A stretch of 64,000 nt of DNA from Platycnemis pennipes (GCA_933228895.1 OW121857.1:71171672-71235671), one strand, 5' to 3'. Positions 50,139 to 58,773 are shown, counted from the first letter of the stretch. The notes: generated from the sequence alone by a model not told the origin. Program-made: numbers and translations.

Positions 50139-51329
50139 ACTTCTCTTTGTGAAGATCCAGGATCACCACTGAATTTTGGGTTTTCCCTATTGGTTGTCTC
50201 GGAAGGTTCGTACATATCATCAGGAAATATATGAGCGTTAAAAGGACATATTCCTGTATTCCTGAAACCACTAACAGCATTTTGTGTTGTTGCAGCCCTT
50301 TGATAAGCTTGACCAAATAAAATACCTACCTCATTGATTGTAACCACTTTCCCAGGGTTATTTCTTAGCCAACATTTCACTACCTGTTCATAATAATTAT
50401 TGAGGGGAAACATTAAAGCAACATCAAGAGGTTGTGTGCGATGTGAGGTATGAGGTGGAATCACTAAGATGTGCACATAGTTTTTTTTGCCATCTCAATG
50501 AGTTCAATGTTCTTAACATGAGTTGCATGTCCATCAAGGATGAGAAGAACTGGTTGGTCTTTTGTTGGCTTGGCATATCTCAAGAAGTGGTTGAACCTAA
50601 TGGAGGCAAAAATGTCAGACTGCATCCAACCATGATGGGTGACATTCATAAATTGCCTCAGGAGGAAGACCTACATCAAAGATGGGATTTCTTCTTACCC
50701 GTGGAAAAATTAAAAGAGGAGGAACATACTGCCCAGCGGCATTAAAGCAAAGTTCAGCAGTGACCAATGATCCACGTTCTGCTGACGCTAGTGTTCCAAC
50801 TTGTTTTTTGCCTTTCAATGATAGAATTTTAGCGGGTTTATTGGGCACAGTTGACATCCCAGTTTCATCACAGTTATAAATCTGACTGGGTAAAAAACTG
50901 TATATATCCATAAGTTCTCCAAGTAGTTCAAAAAATTCCCCAACACTGTGTTTATTAAATGAAGCCGCACGAGCTGCCGGAGTGTTTTCTGGCCTTCTAA
51001 GGGATATATCATGATTTCTCTTCATAAACCCTTCTAACCAATCTCGTCCTGCCAGACAAGTCTCTTTGCAGAAATTGTTTTGAATTGAATTTCTCTCCGC
51101 ATATTGGTATGCCAGAAAGCGAAAATCTTCAGTGGTGAGGCCAAACAGTCGTTTTTCCATAAGTAAAATATACTCTTTCAGCTGCAGCTCCTGCTCTATT
51201 GAGAATACAGGTCTGAATCTCCCAAAGGTCTTCAGGGATGCAACACCTGCATCAGCATCCGATTTTACTGTTCGGTAAAGTGATGGTATAGGAACACCAT
51301 ACTTGTTGGCTGCTGCCTGGAAAGATACT
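50139..51329 (-). pseudogene. Tigger 2 transposase: psq-type HTH and DDD catalytic domain, frameshifted
   Basis: From the right: FQAAANKYGVPIPSLYRTV (psq-type helix-turn-helix) at about 51,320, GRDWLEGFMKRNHDISLR, YNCDETGMSTVPNKP with the first Asp, LFCF-type strand residues, PVLLILDGHATHVKNIE with the second Asp, and PPHTSHRTQPLDVALM with the third. Three frames are used (51,160-50,615; 50,649-50,464; 50,476-50,139), so at least two indels broke it. All three catalytic Asp codons remain. Confidence 0.88.
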
Positions 51330-51752
51330 CCCCCTGCGGGTAGGGGGATTGAGAATACTCCCGCAGTATCTCTGCTTGTCGTAAGAGGCGACTAAAAGGG
51401 CGGCGAGAGAACCCCGAAAACAAACCCAGAGCCAAAAAGGGTTGAGCCCGGACAGTCTTGTGGGTCAACTGTGCGGCAATACCACCTGGCCTGCGATCCA
51501 CCCGCATGTTTGCCGTGTGCGGAGACCCGTAAGGAGGAGAAGGGGATCCTGGGAGGTGAGGTCCGTGCCGGGTGTCGGATGCCCGGTATGGACATCCCGT
51601 GTACTCTCGTAATTGTCCAAAGATGGTGGAAGAGCGCAAAATAATAGAGATCAAGACGGTTGAGAAAATCCCGTATTTCGAGGCTCGGAAAAAGTACAGA
51701 GCACAAGTTGCTCCTACTTTTTCAAAATCATACGCCCATGTCGCCTCCCCTC
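51330..51752 (+). mobile_element. I13: internally deleted I-group 5' fragment
   Basis: It has the 5' UTR start (CCCCTGCGGGTAGGGGG) to about 51,590, then joins directly to mid-ORF1 (HPVYSRNCPKMVEERK...AHVASPR). ORF1's first half and the rest of the 5' UTR are missing. It ends at 51,752 against the unclassified retroelement. The closest ORF1 relative in the window is I3. Confidence 0.8.
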
Positions 51753-51763
51753 GGTCTCCAGAG

Positions 51764-51815
51764 AGACTGGGCGCTCGCCGGCGAGAGAGAGAGACTGGGC
51801 GCTCGCCCCGACTTC
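51764..51815. repeat. Tandem repeat of about 25 bp beside the unclassified retroelement
   Basis: GAGAGACTGGGCGCTCGCC occurs twice, at about 51,764 and 51,790, separated by GGCGAGAGA. It lies in the 3' non-coding part of the minus-strand element. Confidence 0.6.
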
Positions 51816-51857
51816 AGCCAACCTCCGAATCGACCATGTCCTGAACCGCACGCCCGA

Positions 51858-51866
51858 CCTTATATA
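51858..51866 (-). promoter_or_regulatory. TATA-like motif after the pol stop of the unclassified element
   Basis: TATATAAGG on the minus strand, about 35 bp beyond the pol stop codon, inside a GC-rich stretch. A promoter downstream of pol would fit an LTR or terminal repeat, but a second copy at the other end is not available. Confidence 0.35.
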
Positions 51867-51898
51867 CGTCGGCACGGCCAAGATGGCCGGCCTAGGCA

Positions 51899-53275
51899 TT
51901 AGGCAGGGAGTACGGTCCGGGATGGACGGTCGGCGAGATTGGCCGCTGTCGGGACGAACCTCCAGGACGCCTTACGCGTCGTATCCTTTATTATAAGGGT
52001 ATACAAATTACAATAAGTGTCATATGAGAACATAAGGCCGGTCCCCTTGCGGAGACCGGACAGTACAGCCGTATTATCAATATGTAATATAATTTCCGAG
52101 TGTTCCGGAACGTTTTTCTGCAGGTAAAGCATCCCGCGGAGGGCCGCCTCAGCTTCCGCAAAGTAGATTGGCAATTGATGTTCAAATGGTTGAATGAATG
52201 TCAGTCCCAATTGGGGTGAAGTCACTTCCCACTGCCAAGGCGTAGCGTCGGCATACCCTATATACTGCACAGAGAAGGCTGCGCAGTTGCGTAGACGGTG
52301 GAAGAGGCCCTCTTCCCAGCATCGCTCCAGCCAAGTAGTTCGGCGGGAGTACACATGGTTTATCAAGAAATACGGCAGGCCCAGGATATAGCAAGTCCAA
52401 CTTACGTAGCCAGCTATTTTAGGAATGTCTAGGGTGCGGACTCGTGGTATTACAGAAATAGCTAAATGCAAGCGCGCCAAGGCGGCGGGCGTAAACCGAA
52501 GGGAAGACTCTAAGGTGTTTATAACCACTCCTAAATAGTTTAACTTTGTCCTGGGCACCAAAATACATTTTGACACATTAAAAGAAATACCCAAATTAAC
52601 TTCTAAAAACTCAAACACTTTCTTAAAGGTATCGTTACACATGTTAAAATTTCCCTGCTGTACCAACCGCCAGTCATCAAGATACGGAATTAAACACACA
52701 GAAAATTTAATATACACTTCTCGGGCCACTGCCCTTGCCCATCTCTGCATGATTGCGGGGGCCAAACAATGCCCCATGGGCAGCCTGTTGAAACAAAAGT
52801 AGCGCTTGCCTGCGCGGATACCATAAAATTTCACATGGTCCCTATGGATTGTTAATTGATAAAATGCATCGGTAAGATCAAGTTTGGCCAGATAAGAACC
52901 TTGGGGAATCATTGTCAGAGCTGCGGCCGCGTCCTTTAATCGGAAGGTCGGCTTGCGGTAATACGGTGTCCACGGGGAAAGATCGTGAATGAGGCGGGAG
53001 CCACCAGAACTTTTTGGAATGAGATATGCCCGAAAGGCGCACACAGGTTTTCTTTCACACAACACTCCGCGTTCTAAAAGCACATCCAAATAGCGAATGA
53101 AAAATGGGTCATTGCCTGAATCATGGAAGACAAACGGCGCACCTTCAGTCATCGGGATGTTAGCTCCGAAGAGCGTCAATTCCACCACGGAAGGATCATC
53201 ATAGGGATACACTGAGATTGCACTTAGGGGGTCTGCATTTGGTAGGACACGCTCCGTGGGAGCCACTGGGGTCAA
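51899..53275 (-). pseudogene. RT-RNase H ORF of the unclassified retroelement, about 458 codons
   Basis: The open frame has RT fingers (YLIPKSSGGSRLIHDLS, about 84-100), motif A LDLTDAF (132-138), motif B region LPMGHCLAPA (165-174), motif C YLDDW (198-202) and LNYLGV (245-250). RNase H follows: YADAT (Asp 343), FAEAEAAL (Glu 374), HIDNTAV (Asp 400) and NLADRPSR (Asp 449). All catalytic residues are present. It ends RTVLPA and TAA with no further domain. There is no ATG at its start: it continues the upstream ORF, from which a 14-bp duplication (53,271-53,298) has shifted it. Confidence 0.75.
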
Positions 53276-53304
53276 GAGCAGTTGGTCAAGAGCAGTTGGT
53301 CAAG
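53271..53304. repeat. 14-bp tandem duplication
   Basis: GTCAAGAGCAGTTG occurs at 53,271-53,284 and 53,285-53,298, with a partial third copy GTCAAG. A 14-bp gain explains the frame difference between the spacer and the RT ORF. Confidence 0.85.
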
Positions 53305-53500
53305 GGGCAACATACCGGGATTGTCCGGAGGAATCTGCCATTGTCCAAATCCAGGGCCATTGGAGGCGGCGTTCGCTACCTCGTCGTCTTCCGTGGCTGG
53401 TTCTGTATCTGCCTGGTTATCATCATCGTCACTGGTTGAGTGGTCGTCAGCTCTGCTGTCGTCGTCTCCATCGTCGGAGTCCGTGGTCCAGTCCACCGGA
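53276..53500 (-). pseudogene. Acidic spacer ORF upstream of RT in the unclassified element
   Basis: It is rich in Asp and Glu (DSDDGDDDSRADDHS and so on), then PGFGQWQIPPDNPG, and stops at the duplicated 14-mer. On its upstream side it runs into I14; across that insertion the frame matches the end of the ORF at 54,031-53,765. It is an acidic linker between an N-terminal region and RT. No enzymatic motif. Confidence 0.6.
53489..53500 (+). repeat. Target-site duplication, left copy (I14)
   Basis: CCAGTCCACCGG is identical to 53,765-53,776. Confidence 0.92.
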
Positions 53501-53764
53501 GATTGCGCGACTCTCTAAGGATCCGAAGCGATATAAGCCACGTTCTGGGGAATGACCCAGACCGCCTAACCCAAGTAATTTCATATCTTAAACAAATAGG
53601 CATTTTAAATTTGATTTGACAGTTATTTTTATGTCATGCTTTTTGACAGCACTGCAATTTAACATACCTTTCCCTAATGTAATTTATCACTTTATCACTT
53701 GCGCGAGGTGCGAAATGACCAATAGCCGTCGACGCACCCTGTAAACGAAATTCTATCTATCTAT
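53501..53764 (+). mobile_element. I14: very short I-group 3' insertion with (CTAT)n tail
   Basis: It holds the last 38 codons of ORF2 (LRDSLRIRSDISHVLGNDP... to a TGA at about 53,617), the 3' UTR, the hairpin GGTGCGAAATGACC...GTCGACGCACCC and a (CTAT)n tail. It is flanked by a 12-bp exact duplication. It is the only copy here with a CTAT tail. Confidence 0.92.
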
Positions 53765-53776
53765 CCAGTCCACCGG
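53765..53776 (+). repeat. Target-site duplication, right copy (I14)
   Basis: CCAGTCCACCGG is identical to 53,489-53,500. On the minus strand both code for PVDW. Confidence 0.92.
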
Positions 53777-54031
53777 GTCTCCGGGCTCACCTGAATCATG
53801 CCATCGAAGCAATTCACCGACGACAGGGTCATCTTCTGCCGCATTAACCAGCAGTTCAGGTGGGCCCGGAGACGGAGGTCCCGGGAGATGGAGAGTCGGG
53901 AGATCAATATTATCGGCGTCTGGAGGGCTGGGGACGCCCGGCACCTCCCCGACATCCCCGACCTCGGGAGGGCTGGTATGGCGCCGGCCGAGGATTAGAG
54001 GCCGGTGGTGCCCTTTCCCGAATGACCTCAC
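53765..54031 (-). pseudogene. N-terminal part of the pol-like ORF, overlapping the gag-like ORF
   Basis: An open frame of about 89 codons, Pro- and acid-rich (SPPEVGDVGEVPG, PSPPDADNID, ELLVNAAEDDPVVGELL). It overlaps the end of the gag-like ORF by about 120 nt in the +1 frame relative to it. Across I14 it is in frame with the acidic spacer. No domain recognised. Expression would need a frameshift or internal start. Confidence 0.55.
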
Positions 54032-54569
54032 GAATCACTGTGGTGGGTAGTTGGGCTGGAAGCCTTAAGATGTCGTTGGGTGTGACTAACCTTGCAGCCG
54101 TCTCCCAGCCATGGGAGCCAGCGATCGCCAGGATGCGGGCTCGGTTGTATAGCAAGGTTTTTGAATAGCCTGAGAGCGTAGGCCAGTCAGAGGCTAGCCC
54201 GAGGATGAGCTGGATCTCGTGGCTGTCCCGCCGGGTCAGTTTGGCGGAGTCTCTGGTATTCCGCAGGAGGACGAGCAGCTCCCAGCATTCCTGGTCGTTG
54301 GGTAGGTCTAGCGTTCCCGGTACCTTGTCCGGTGGCAAGGTGTGAAAAAGGCAGTCACCTGTAATAGGCTGAGATGCCTGGGTGCTAGGCGGCAATGTTT
54401 GGGCTGAAGCGGGGAACGATACAAACGGTTGGTAGGTCAGGCCCACCTGCGTGAGTTGGGGCTCCGAGTGTTGAGAGCTCCCGGGTACTGGGTCACCCGG
54501 TCGTCTGTTGATGTTCTCAATTGCGCGAATGATGGTGTTGACCCATCTCGCTGTTGGCTCCTCTGGCAA
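53910..54569 (-). pseudogene. Gag/capsid-like ORF with Arg-rich C-terminus, truncated start
   Basis: 219 codons remain. A helical-looking middle (NDQECWELLVLLRNTRD, SHEIQLILGLASDWP, LLYNRARILAIAGSHGWETAARL) is followed by a basic tail (PYQPSRGRG...RPQPSRRR) suited to nucleic-acid binding. The upstream part is cut at 54,572 by I15, so the true start is unknown. No zinc knuckle. Capsid function is inferred from position and the basic tail only. Confidence 0.55.
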
Positions 54570-54572
54570 CAG

Positions 54573-55452
54573 CGGAATTATTTGCCATAAAGATGGCTCT
54601 TGAAAACTTGTGTGAAGACGAAGGCTCCTTCGTTATATGCACTGATTCCTTGAACTCCATACAGTCCATTTCCGGCTTTTCGCCCATGCATCCGATCATT
54701 CAAGACATACATTCATCCCTGCTGTCTCTCAGCAGAAAGGGAGTACTTGTTTGGTTCCTTTGGGTCCCGGGGCATGTGGGAATAGCCGGAAATGAAAAGG
54801 CAGACGCCTTGGCCAAAGAGGCTCTGAACGAGACGGAGTGTAAGTCCACGCTGGTACCTCACGAGGACCTAAAATCTTGCCTGAGACAGGTAGTCCTAGG
54901 GCAGTGGAAGGAATATTGGCGCACTACACAAAATAATAAACTTCGCGACATCAAGCCGGTTACGTCAGTGTGGCCCTGTTCCGTCAGGAACAGCCGAAGA
55001 GAGGAAGTCGTCATCACACGTTTGAGGATAGGGCATACCCCTCTGACCCACTCATTCCTCTTCACAGAAGAGAAAAAACCACCTCAGTGTGATGACTGCG
55101 ACTGTCCTCTCACCATTCGGCATATCCTGACGGAGTGTGACAAATACCGTGACGCGCGAAGGCGGCTAAACTTAGGGGAAGACTTAATATCCGTCCTAGG
55201 GGACGACCCTAATGTTATAACCCGAGTTATCAAATTCCTGAAAGAGACGGGACTATTCAGAAAAATATAAGCCTCACCTTTTTTATTCAATCACTGTTTT
55301 TTTTAGATAAAGGACATAACTGAAATAGACAATTGTTATTATTATTATTTCTATTACATTTATAAATTTTACAACTAAGAATGGGTAGTGGTGCAAAATG
55401 ACCTAGCCGTCGACGCACCCTACAAATTTTAAACCTACCTACCTACCTAGGA
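54573..55452 (+). mobile_element. I15: 5'-truncated I-group element (RNase H and tail)
   Basis: The ORF from about 54,576 to 55,270 begins inside RNase H (ELFAIKMAL) and has CTDSLNSI, VPGHVGIAGNEKADALA and the finger CDDCDCPL...H...C, ending LFRKI. It is the closest match to I3 in both ORF2 and 3' UTR, including the (CTAC)n tail. No duplication was found. Confidence 0.88.
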
Positions 55453-55710
55453 GGACGTTCCTTTCCGACTTACTCAGCTCGCTGGATCCTCCTGCACGTT
55501 GTTCAGGTTCTGGTAATTGGCTGCGGCCTTCTTCCACGGCAGTTGTTGGCGGGCTTCCTTTTTCTTCTAGAAGAAGTCCCTGAAGGTGGATCGCAGGGAG
55601 TCCAGGGTTTCGTCCAACTGGTCTTCCTGAAACCCTTTGGCCCTCATCTCCTCAACTAGTTCCTCCTTCTTCAGGGCATATATCCACGAAGTCCCTGATT
55701 TGGTCGTCAT
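55453..55710 (-). pseudogene. Gypsy-like gag N-terminus
   Basis: The ATG at 55,710 on the minus strand gives MTTKSGTSWIYALKKEELVEEM, cited in part, then FQEDQLDETLDSLRSTF, a short SAP-like N-terminal motif common in arthropod gypsy gag. A TAG after RDFF stops it; beyond that other frames continue to the I15 tail. The primer site lies just upstream. It might belong to the element at 51,753-54,572 interrupted by I15, but no duplication supports that. Confidence 0.5.
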
Positions 55711-55736
55711 CGTGTAATCCCAACTCACCTAAACCA

Positions 55737-55749
55737 CGCTCTGCTACCA
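55737..55749 (-). promoter_or_regulatory. Primer-binding site (minus strand)
   Basis: TGGTAGCAGAGCG preceded by TCAACAG on the minus strand, with the gag ATG about 30 bp downstream. TCAACA would be the LTR end and TGG the start of the tRNA complement. The same string is at 57,168-57,180 on the + strand. Confidence 0.65.
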
Positions 55750-55750
55750 C

Positions 55751-55940
55751 TGTTGAGTGATTGAAGTGTTGAGTGACTGAAGTGATAAAGTATTTTCAGC
55801 ATGATAGGAAAGTTACTAAATTTTTGGTGCTGAAAAAGAAAACTATGCGGCAATCGGAATAAAATACGTATTTTTGTGGACAGAATTAAATATTATAACA
55901 TCAATTTCGATTTCAAACCCCAGCAAGGAGGGCAATTGTT
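55751..55940 (-). other. Probable remnant of a gypsy 5' LTR
   Basis: It lies directly upstream (minus strand) of the primer site and ends CAACA. AT-rich; the outer end was not found. Its sequence is unlike the LTR at 56,790-57,166. Confidence 0.35.
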
Positions 55941-56775
55941 TTCGAAAGTTAACGTGAGCCCGTGACCAGGACGAAAAATGGAAATATAGCGGTCTTGGTG
56001 GCTGTTGATGCGTTTACCAAATTTGTGTTTTTGACTCTGGTCCGGAAAATAGACACCAAAACCACCATCGCGGCACTAAACAACTTCTTCACCCTCTTCG
56101 GAATTCCAAGCAGTATAGTCTCGGATAATGCCCCCCTCTTTGGGTCAAAGCTGTTCAAGGATTATTGTTTTACTATGGGAATGAAACACATCAGGTTGGC
56201 TCCGTATCATCCGCAACCGTCCCATGCGGAAAGGTTTCATAGAAATTTAAAGTTTGCCCTTACAATTTATCACCACCAAGACCAAAGTGGATGGGATAAA
56301 AACATTCACCTGCTGGCCATCGCATTCAACTCTGCTAACCATGAGTCCACTGGATGCACACCTGCCAGCGTTTTTCTTGGAAGGGAGTTGTGTTCCCCCT
56401 TGGAAGTGCAGTGGGAGCTGACCGACGAGTGGATCGGGGTGAAGAGAAAGAAGTTATGCAAAGGCGCTGGGAAGAGGTATTGCAAAATTTAAAGCTTGCA
56501 AACAGACGAGCAGCGACCAGGTAACACGCCGAGAGAAAGGAGCACGAGTTTGCAGTCGAAGAAAAGGTCTTAGTGCGAACCCACCCGATGAGCTCAGCCC
56601 CAAACAAACAATCAGCAAAACTCATGAGACGATGGTCAAGGCCCTTAGTTATTTCGAGATTTCTATCCCCTGTAACCGTAGAGTTGATAGACCCCGAATT
56701 AAACAACCTGCTAGGCGAGCTCACGTTTCGGAACTAAAAAAATACGTCGAACGCGACCAGCGGGAAGCTCATTAG
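55940..56775 (+). pseudogene. Gypsy integrase, C-terminal part frameshifted
   Basis: The open piece 55,962-56,492 contains the core: VAVDAFTKF (Asp), GIPSSIVSDNAPLF (Asp), PYHPQPSHAERFHRNLK (Glu), then the STGCTPASVFLGREL block. After a frameshift near 56,470, FAVEEKVLVRTHPMSSA and later AHVSELKKYVE mark the C-terminal domain, ending in TAG at 56,773-56,775. The catalytic D, D and E are intact. Upstream pol domains are absent. A purine-rich tract and an LTR follow, as expected for gypsy. Confidence 0.85.
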
Positions 56776-56789
56776 GGGATGGGCGAAGT
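56776..56789 (+). promoter_or_regulatory. Polypurine tract of the gypsy element
   Basis: GGGATGGGCGAAGT lies between the integrase stop and the TG of the LTR. The position is right for plus-strand priming; the purine run is imperfect. Confidence 0.5.
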
Positions 56790-57166
56790 TGTTAGAAATC
56801 CCACGTGGCTGGGGATGGGTTTTACCTTTCTCCTTTTCAGCCAACCCGCCAAATGTGGCGAATGTGCAGCTGTGCGGCAGGCCACCCTTGTCCTAGGGTG
56901 CCCCGCGAGTACCGTGGTCTTCAGGAGTTGGAGGCGCAATGGATTGAGCGGTGGTGGATGAGCCGTACCCCGGTCAAATGGACGTGAGGGCGACCGAGAT
57001 GCGGGCGACGGGCGGAGGACTGAGACCAACTGCCGGCCGGAGGTGGGGGGACGCAAGCAGTGGGGGGAGAAACGGGGGTTATATAAAGGGGGACAAGGCG
57101 CAAGCCGCTCTGTAATATCTCACCTCGCAAATAAAGCGTATGAAAAGAGTCTCTGTCATTTCAACA
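56790..57166 (+). repeat. Gypsy long terminal repeat, 377 bp, TG...CA
   Basis: It begins TGTTAGAAATCCC right after the purine tract and ends TTTCAACA right before a primer-binding site. It has a TATA box (TATATAAAG at about 57,080) and a polyadenylation signal AATAAA at 57,130-57,135. So one LTR has the 3' end of an internal region on its left and a primer site on its right. Confidence 0.7.
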
Positions 57167-57167
57167 G

Positions 57168-57180
57168 TGGTAGCAGAGCG
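57168..57180 (+). promoter_or_regulatory. Primer-binding site (plus strand)
   Basis: TGGTAGCAGAGCG one base after the LTR end, followed by a leader of only about 35 bp before sequence of another gypsy copy begins near 57,215. Confidence 0.65.
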
Positions 57181-57214
57181 TGGTTCCCGATGTCTGTGTT
57201 ACCTCGCTGCTACA

Positions 57215-57590
57215 GACGTTCAAACTATTCAAACTGCAACTCGTGGAGGAAGAATTCTCCCACTTTCACCTGCAGTACGGCGTTTTCGAGGACGTCGAAT
57301 GTTGATCCCGTAGCCGTTTCACACGCGACGCTAGTTTCTTGTATCTTAAAGGTTTGAACGCCGGCAGGCTGTATGAAAGACCGCGTCGCTCCCGAGTCGA
57401 ATAACGCCATGTGCTCAACCCCATCGATGAGGCAAGGAATTTGAGGAGTATGCGACGTTCCCGCCTTTAACCTGAGACCTAGGCCGATTACTTTCTTCCG
57501 CGAAGCCCTTTGTACATTCGGCGGCCCCTGTTGGCACTCCAGCGACCGCCTGCTTCGTTTCCCTCCGGTCGAGTGGGCCTCTGTCATTTA
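57215..57590 (-). pseudogene. Gypsy aspartic protease fragment
   Basis: The minus-strand frame 57,587-57,225 has IPCLIDGVEHMALFDSGATRS: ALFDSGA is the retroviral-type protease active site. Arg/Lys-rich sequence before it may be the end of gag. Downstream FLHELQFE matches the usual strand after the flap. It is opposite in strand to the integrase at 55,940-56,775, so it is another copy. Cut at both ends. Confidence 0.7.
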
Positions 57591-58773
57591 CGGGCTCAGT
57601 TTCCTATCTATTAAATAAGACTGCATTAATTTTAATTCAACACCTTGAAAGCCATAAAACTCGAGCTTTCTTAGTAGGGTGGAATGGTCCACACAGTCAA
57701 AAGCTTTGCTTAGATCAAAAAGTGTTACTGAGACTGTATTCTTATCCTCAAATGCATTTACAATATATTTTACAACATTTTCAACAGCCATAATGGTGGA
57801 TTTTCCAGTACGAAAGCCAAATTGCGAACTTGAAAACAAGTTATTAGCATCGAAAAATTCATATATTTGGTTCTTTATCAAAGTTTCAAATACCTTTCCC
57901 AATATTGGAACAATAGATATTGGTCTGTAATTGGAGATATTGTCTTTGTCCCCTTTTTTTATGTATAGGAACTGTTTTAGATAATTTTAATTGATTGGGG
58001 AACTCACCCCTTTGAAGACCACAATTGAAGAGAGCAGTCAAAGGCTCAGCAATGAATTCAATAGTGTCTATTACAAGTGAATTAGATAGATCATAAATGT
58101 CCCTACTATATGATTTTTTCATATTCTTAGCTGTAGTTATAATATCAGGAGGAGTGATGGATTTCCATTTAAAATTCAGGTTATTAAGGGGAAGATTGCT
58201 TATGAAAGTATCGATTCTATTCGTGTCAATGGTTACAGTGGATATGATTTTTTCCACGGATTCAATAAAGTAATCCTTTGCCTCTTCTGAAGTGAACTCG
58301 AAAGTTTTGTTACCTTTAGTTTTGCCTACTTCAGAATTGATAACCTTCCACAAAGCCTTGTTTTTGTTGGTTGAACTCTGTATATAGCCCTGAAATGCCT
58401 TTCTTTTAGCAATATTTAGTGAATTATAATAATGCTTCCTTAACTTTACATAAGACTCCTTATTCACCATGCACTGATTAGACCTGTAGGAGCGATAGGA
58501 GGCAAGCAGTTCCATCTTAAGCTCATGATGTTCATTATTGTACCAAGGATTTCTAGATTTTTTAGTTGGATGCATATGTATCAGCTTTTTTGGGAAACAA
58601 TGCTCAAAAATATTCAGGAATGTATTGAAAAAAGGCATAAAGTAATCATCAACTGTTCCCTCAAGGGTATAATTCCAGTCAGTGTCACATAGCAGCAATT
58701 TGAAATTCTCAAGCCCATGCAGAGTTATAGGTCTGACCTTAGTTATAGGTAGAGTTATAGGTTCAATTTGCAT
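57588..58773 (-). pseudogene. CR1/Daphne-like element 3: linker and RT N-terminal half
   Basis: The frame 58,773-57,886 is the linker up to KTVPIHKKRG. After a shift, 57,902-57,588 has MGKVFETLIKNQIYEFF, SSQFGFRTGKST, VTLFDLSKAFDCVDH (motif A) and LRKLEFYGF. It then ends. Motif C is absent, so it cannot be active. Confidence 0.78.

Larger units (their letters stand above)
46568..51329 (-). mobile_element. Tigger/pogo DNA transposon 2, split by I12
   Basis: The left end is GGGGAAGGTGGGGCAAAATGG after a TA, cited in part, and another GGGGCAAAGTGAAA lies inside at about 46,795. The minus-strand transposase is in two parts, 51,329-50,139 and 47,697-47,028, separated by I12 with a 13-bp duplication. 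The right terminal repeat is missing, cut at 51,330 by I13. Confidence 0.85.
51753..54572 (-). mobile_element. Unclassified retroelement: Arg-rich gag-like ORF plus RT-RNase H
   Basis: Minus-strand order: gag-like ORF with an Arg/Gly-rich end (54,569-53,910); a second ORF overlapping it in the +1 frame (from 54,031) with a Pro/acidic spacer; RT and RNase H (53,275-51,899); then about 145 bp with a TATA-like motif and a tandem repeat. I see no protease, integrase, tyrosine recombinase or endonuclease. Motif style (YLDD; ADAT; NLADRPSR) is closer to DIRS-type or hepadnavirus-type RT-RNase H than to gypsy or copia. Class unresolved. I14 is inserted at 53,501-53,764. Confidence 0.65.

Noticed and set aside
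51899..53275. A firm call of endogenous hepadnavirus for the RT-RNase H ORF
   Set aside because: The layout and RNase H motif style suggest it, but DIRS-type elements share many traits and I cannot build a tree. I kept it as unclassified.
55453..55710. Joining the gypsy-like gag start to the gag-like ORF at 53,910-54,569 as one protein cut by I15
   Set aside because: Strand and order fit, but the I15 flanks show no duplication and the two parts have no shared family evidence.
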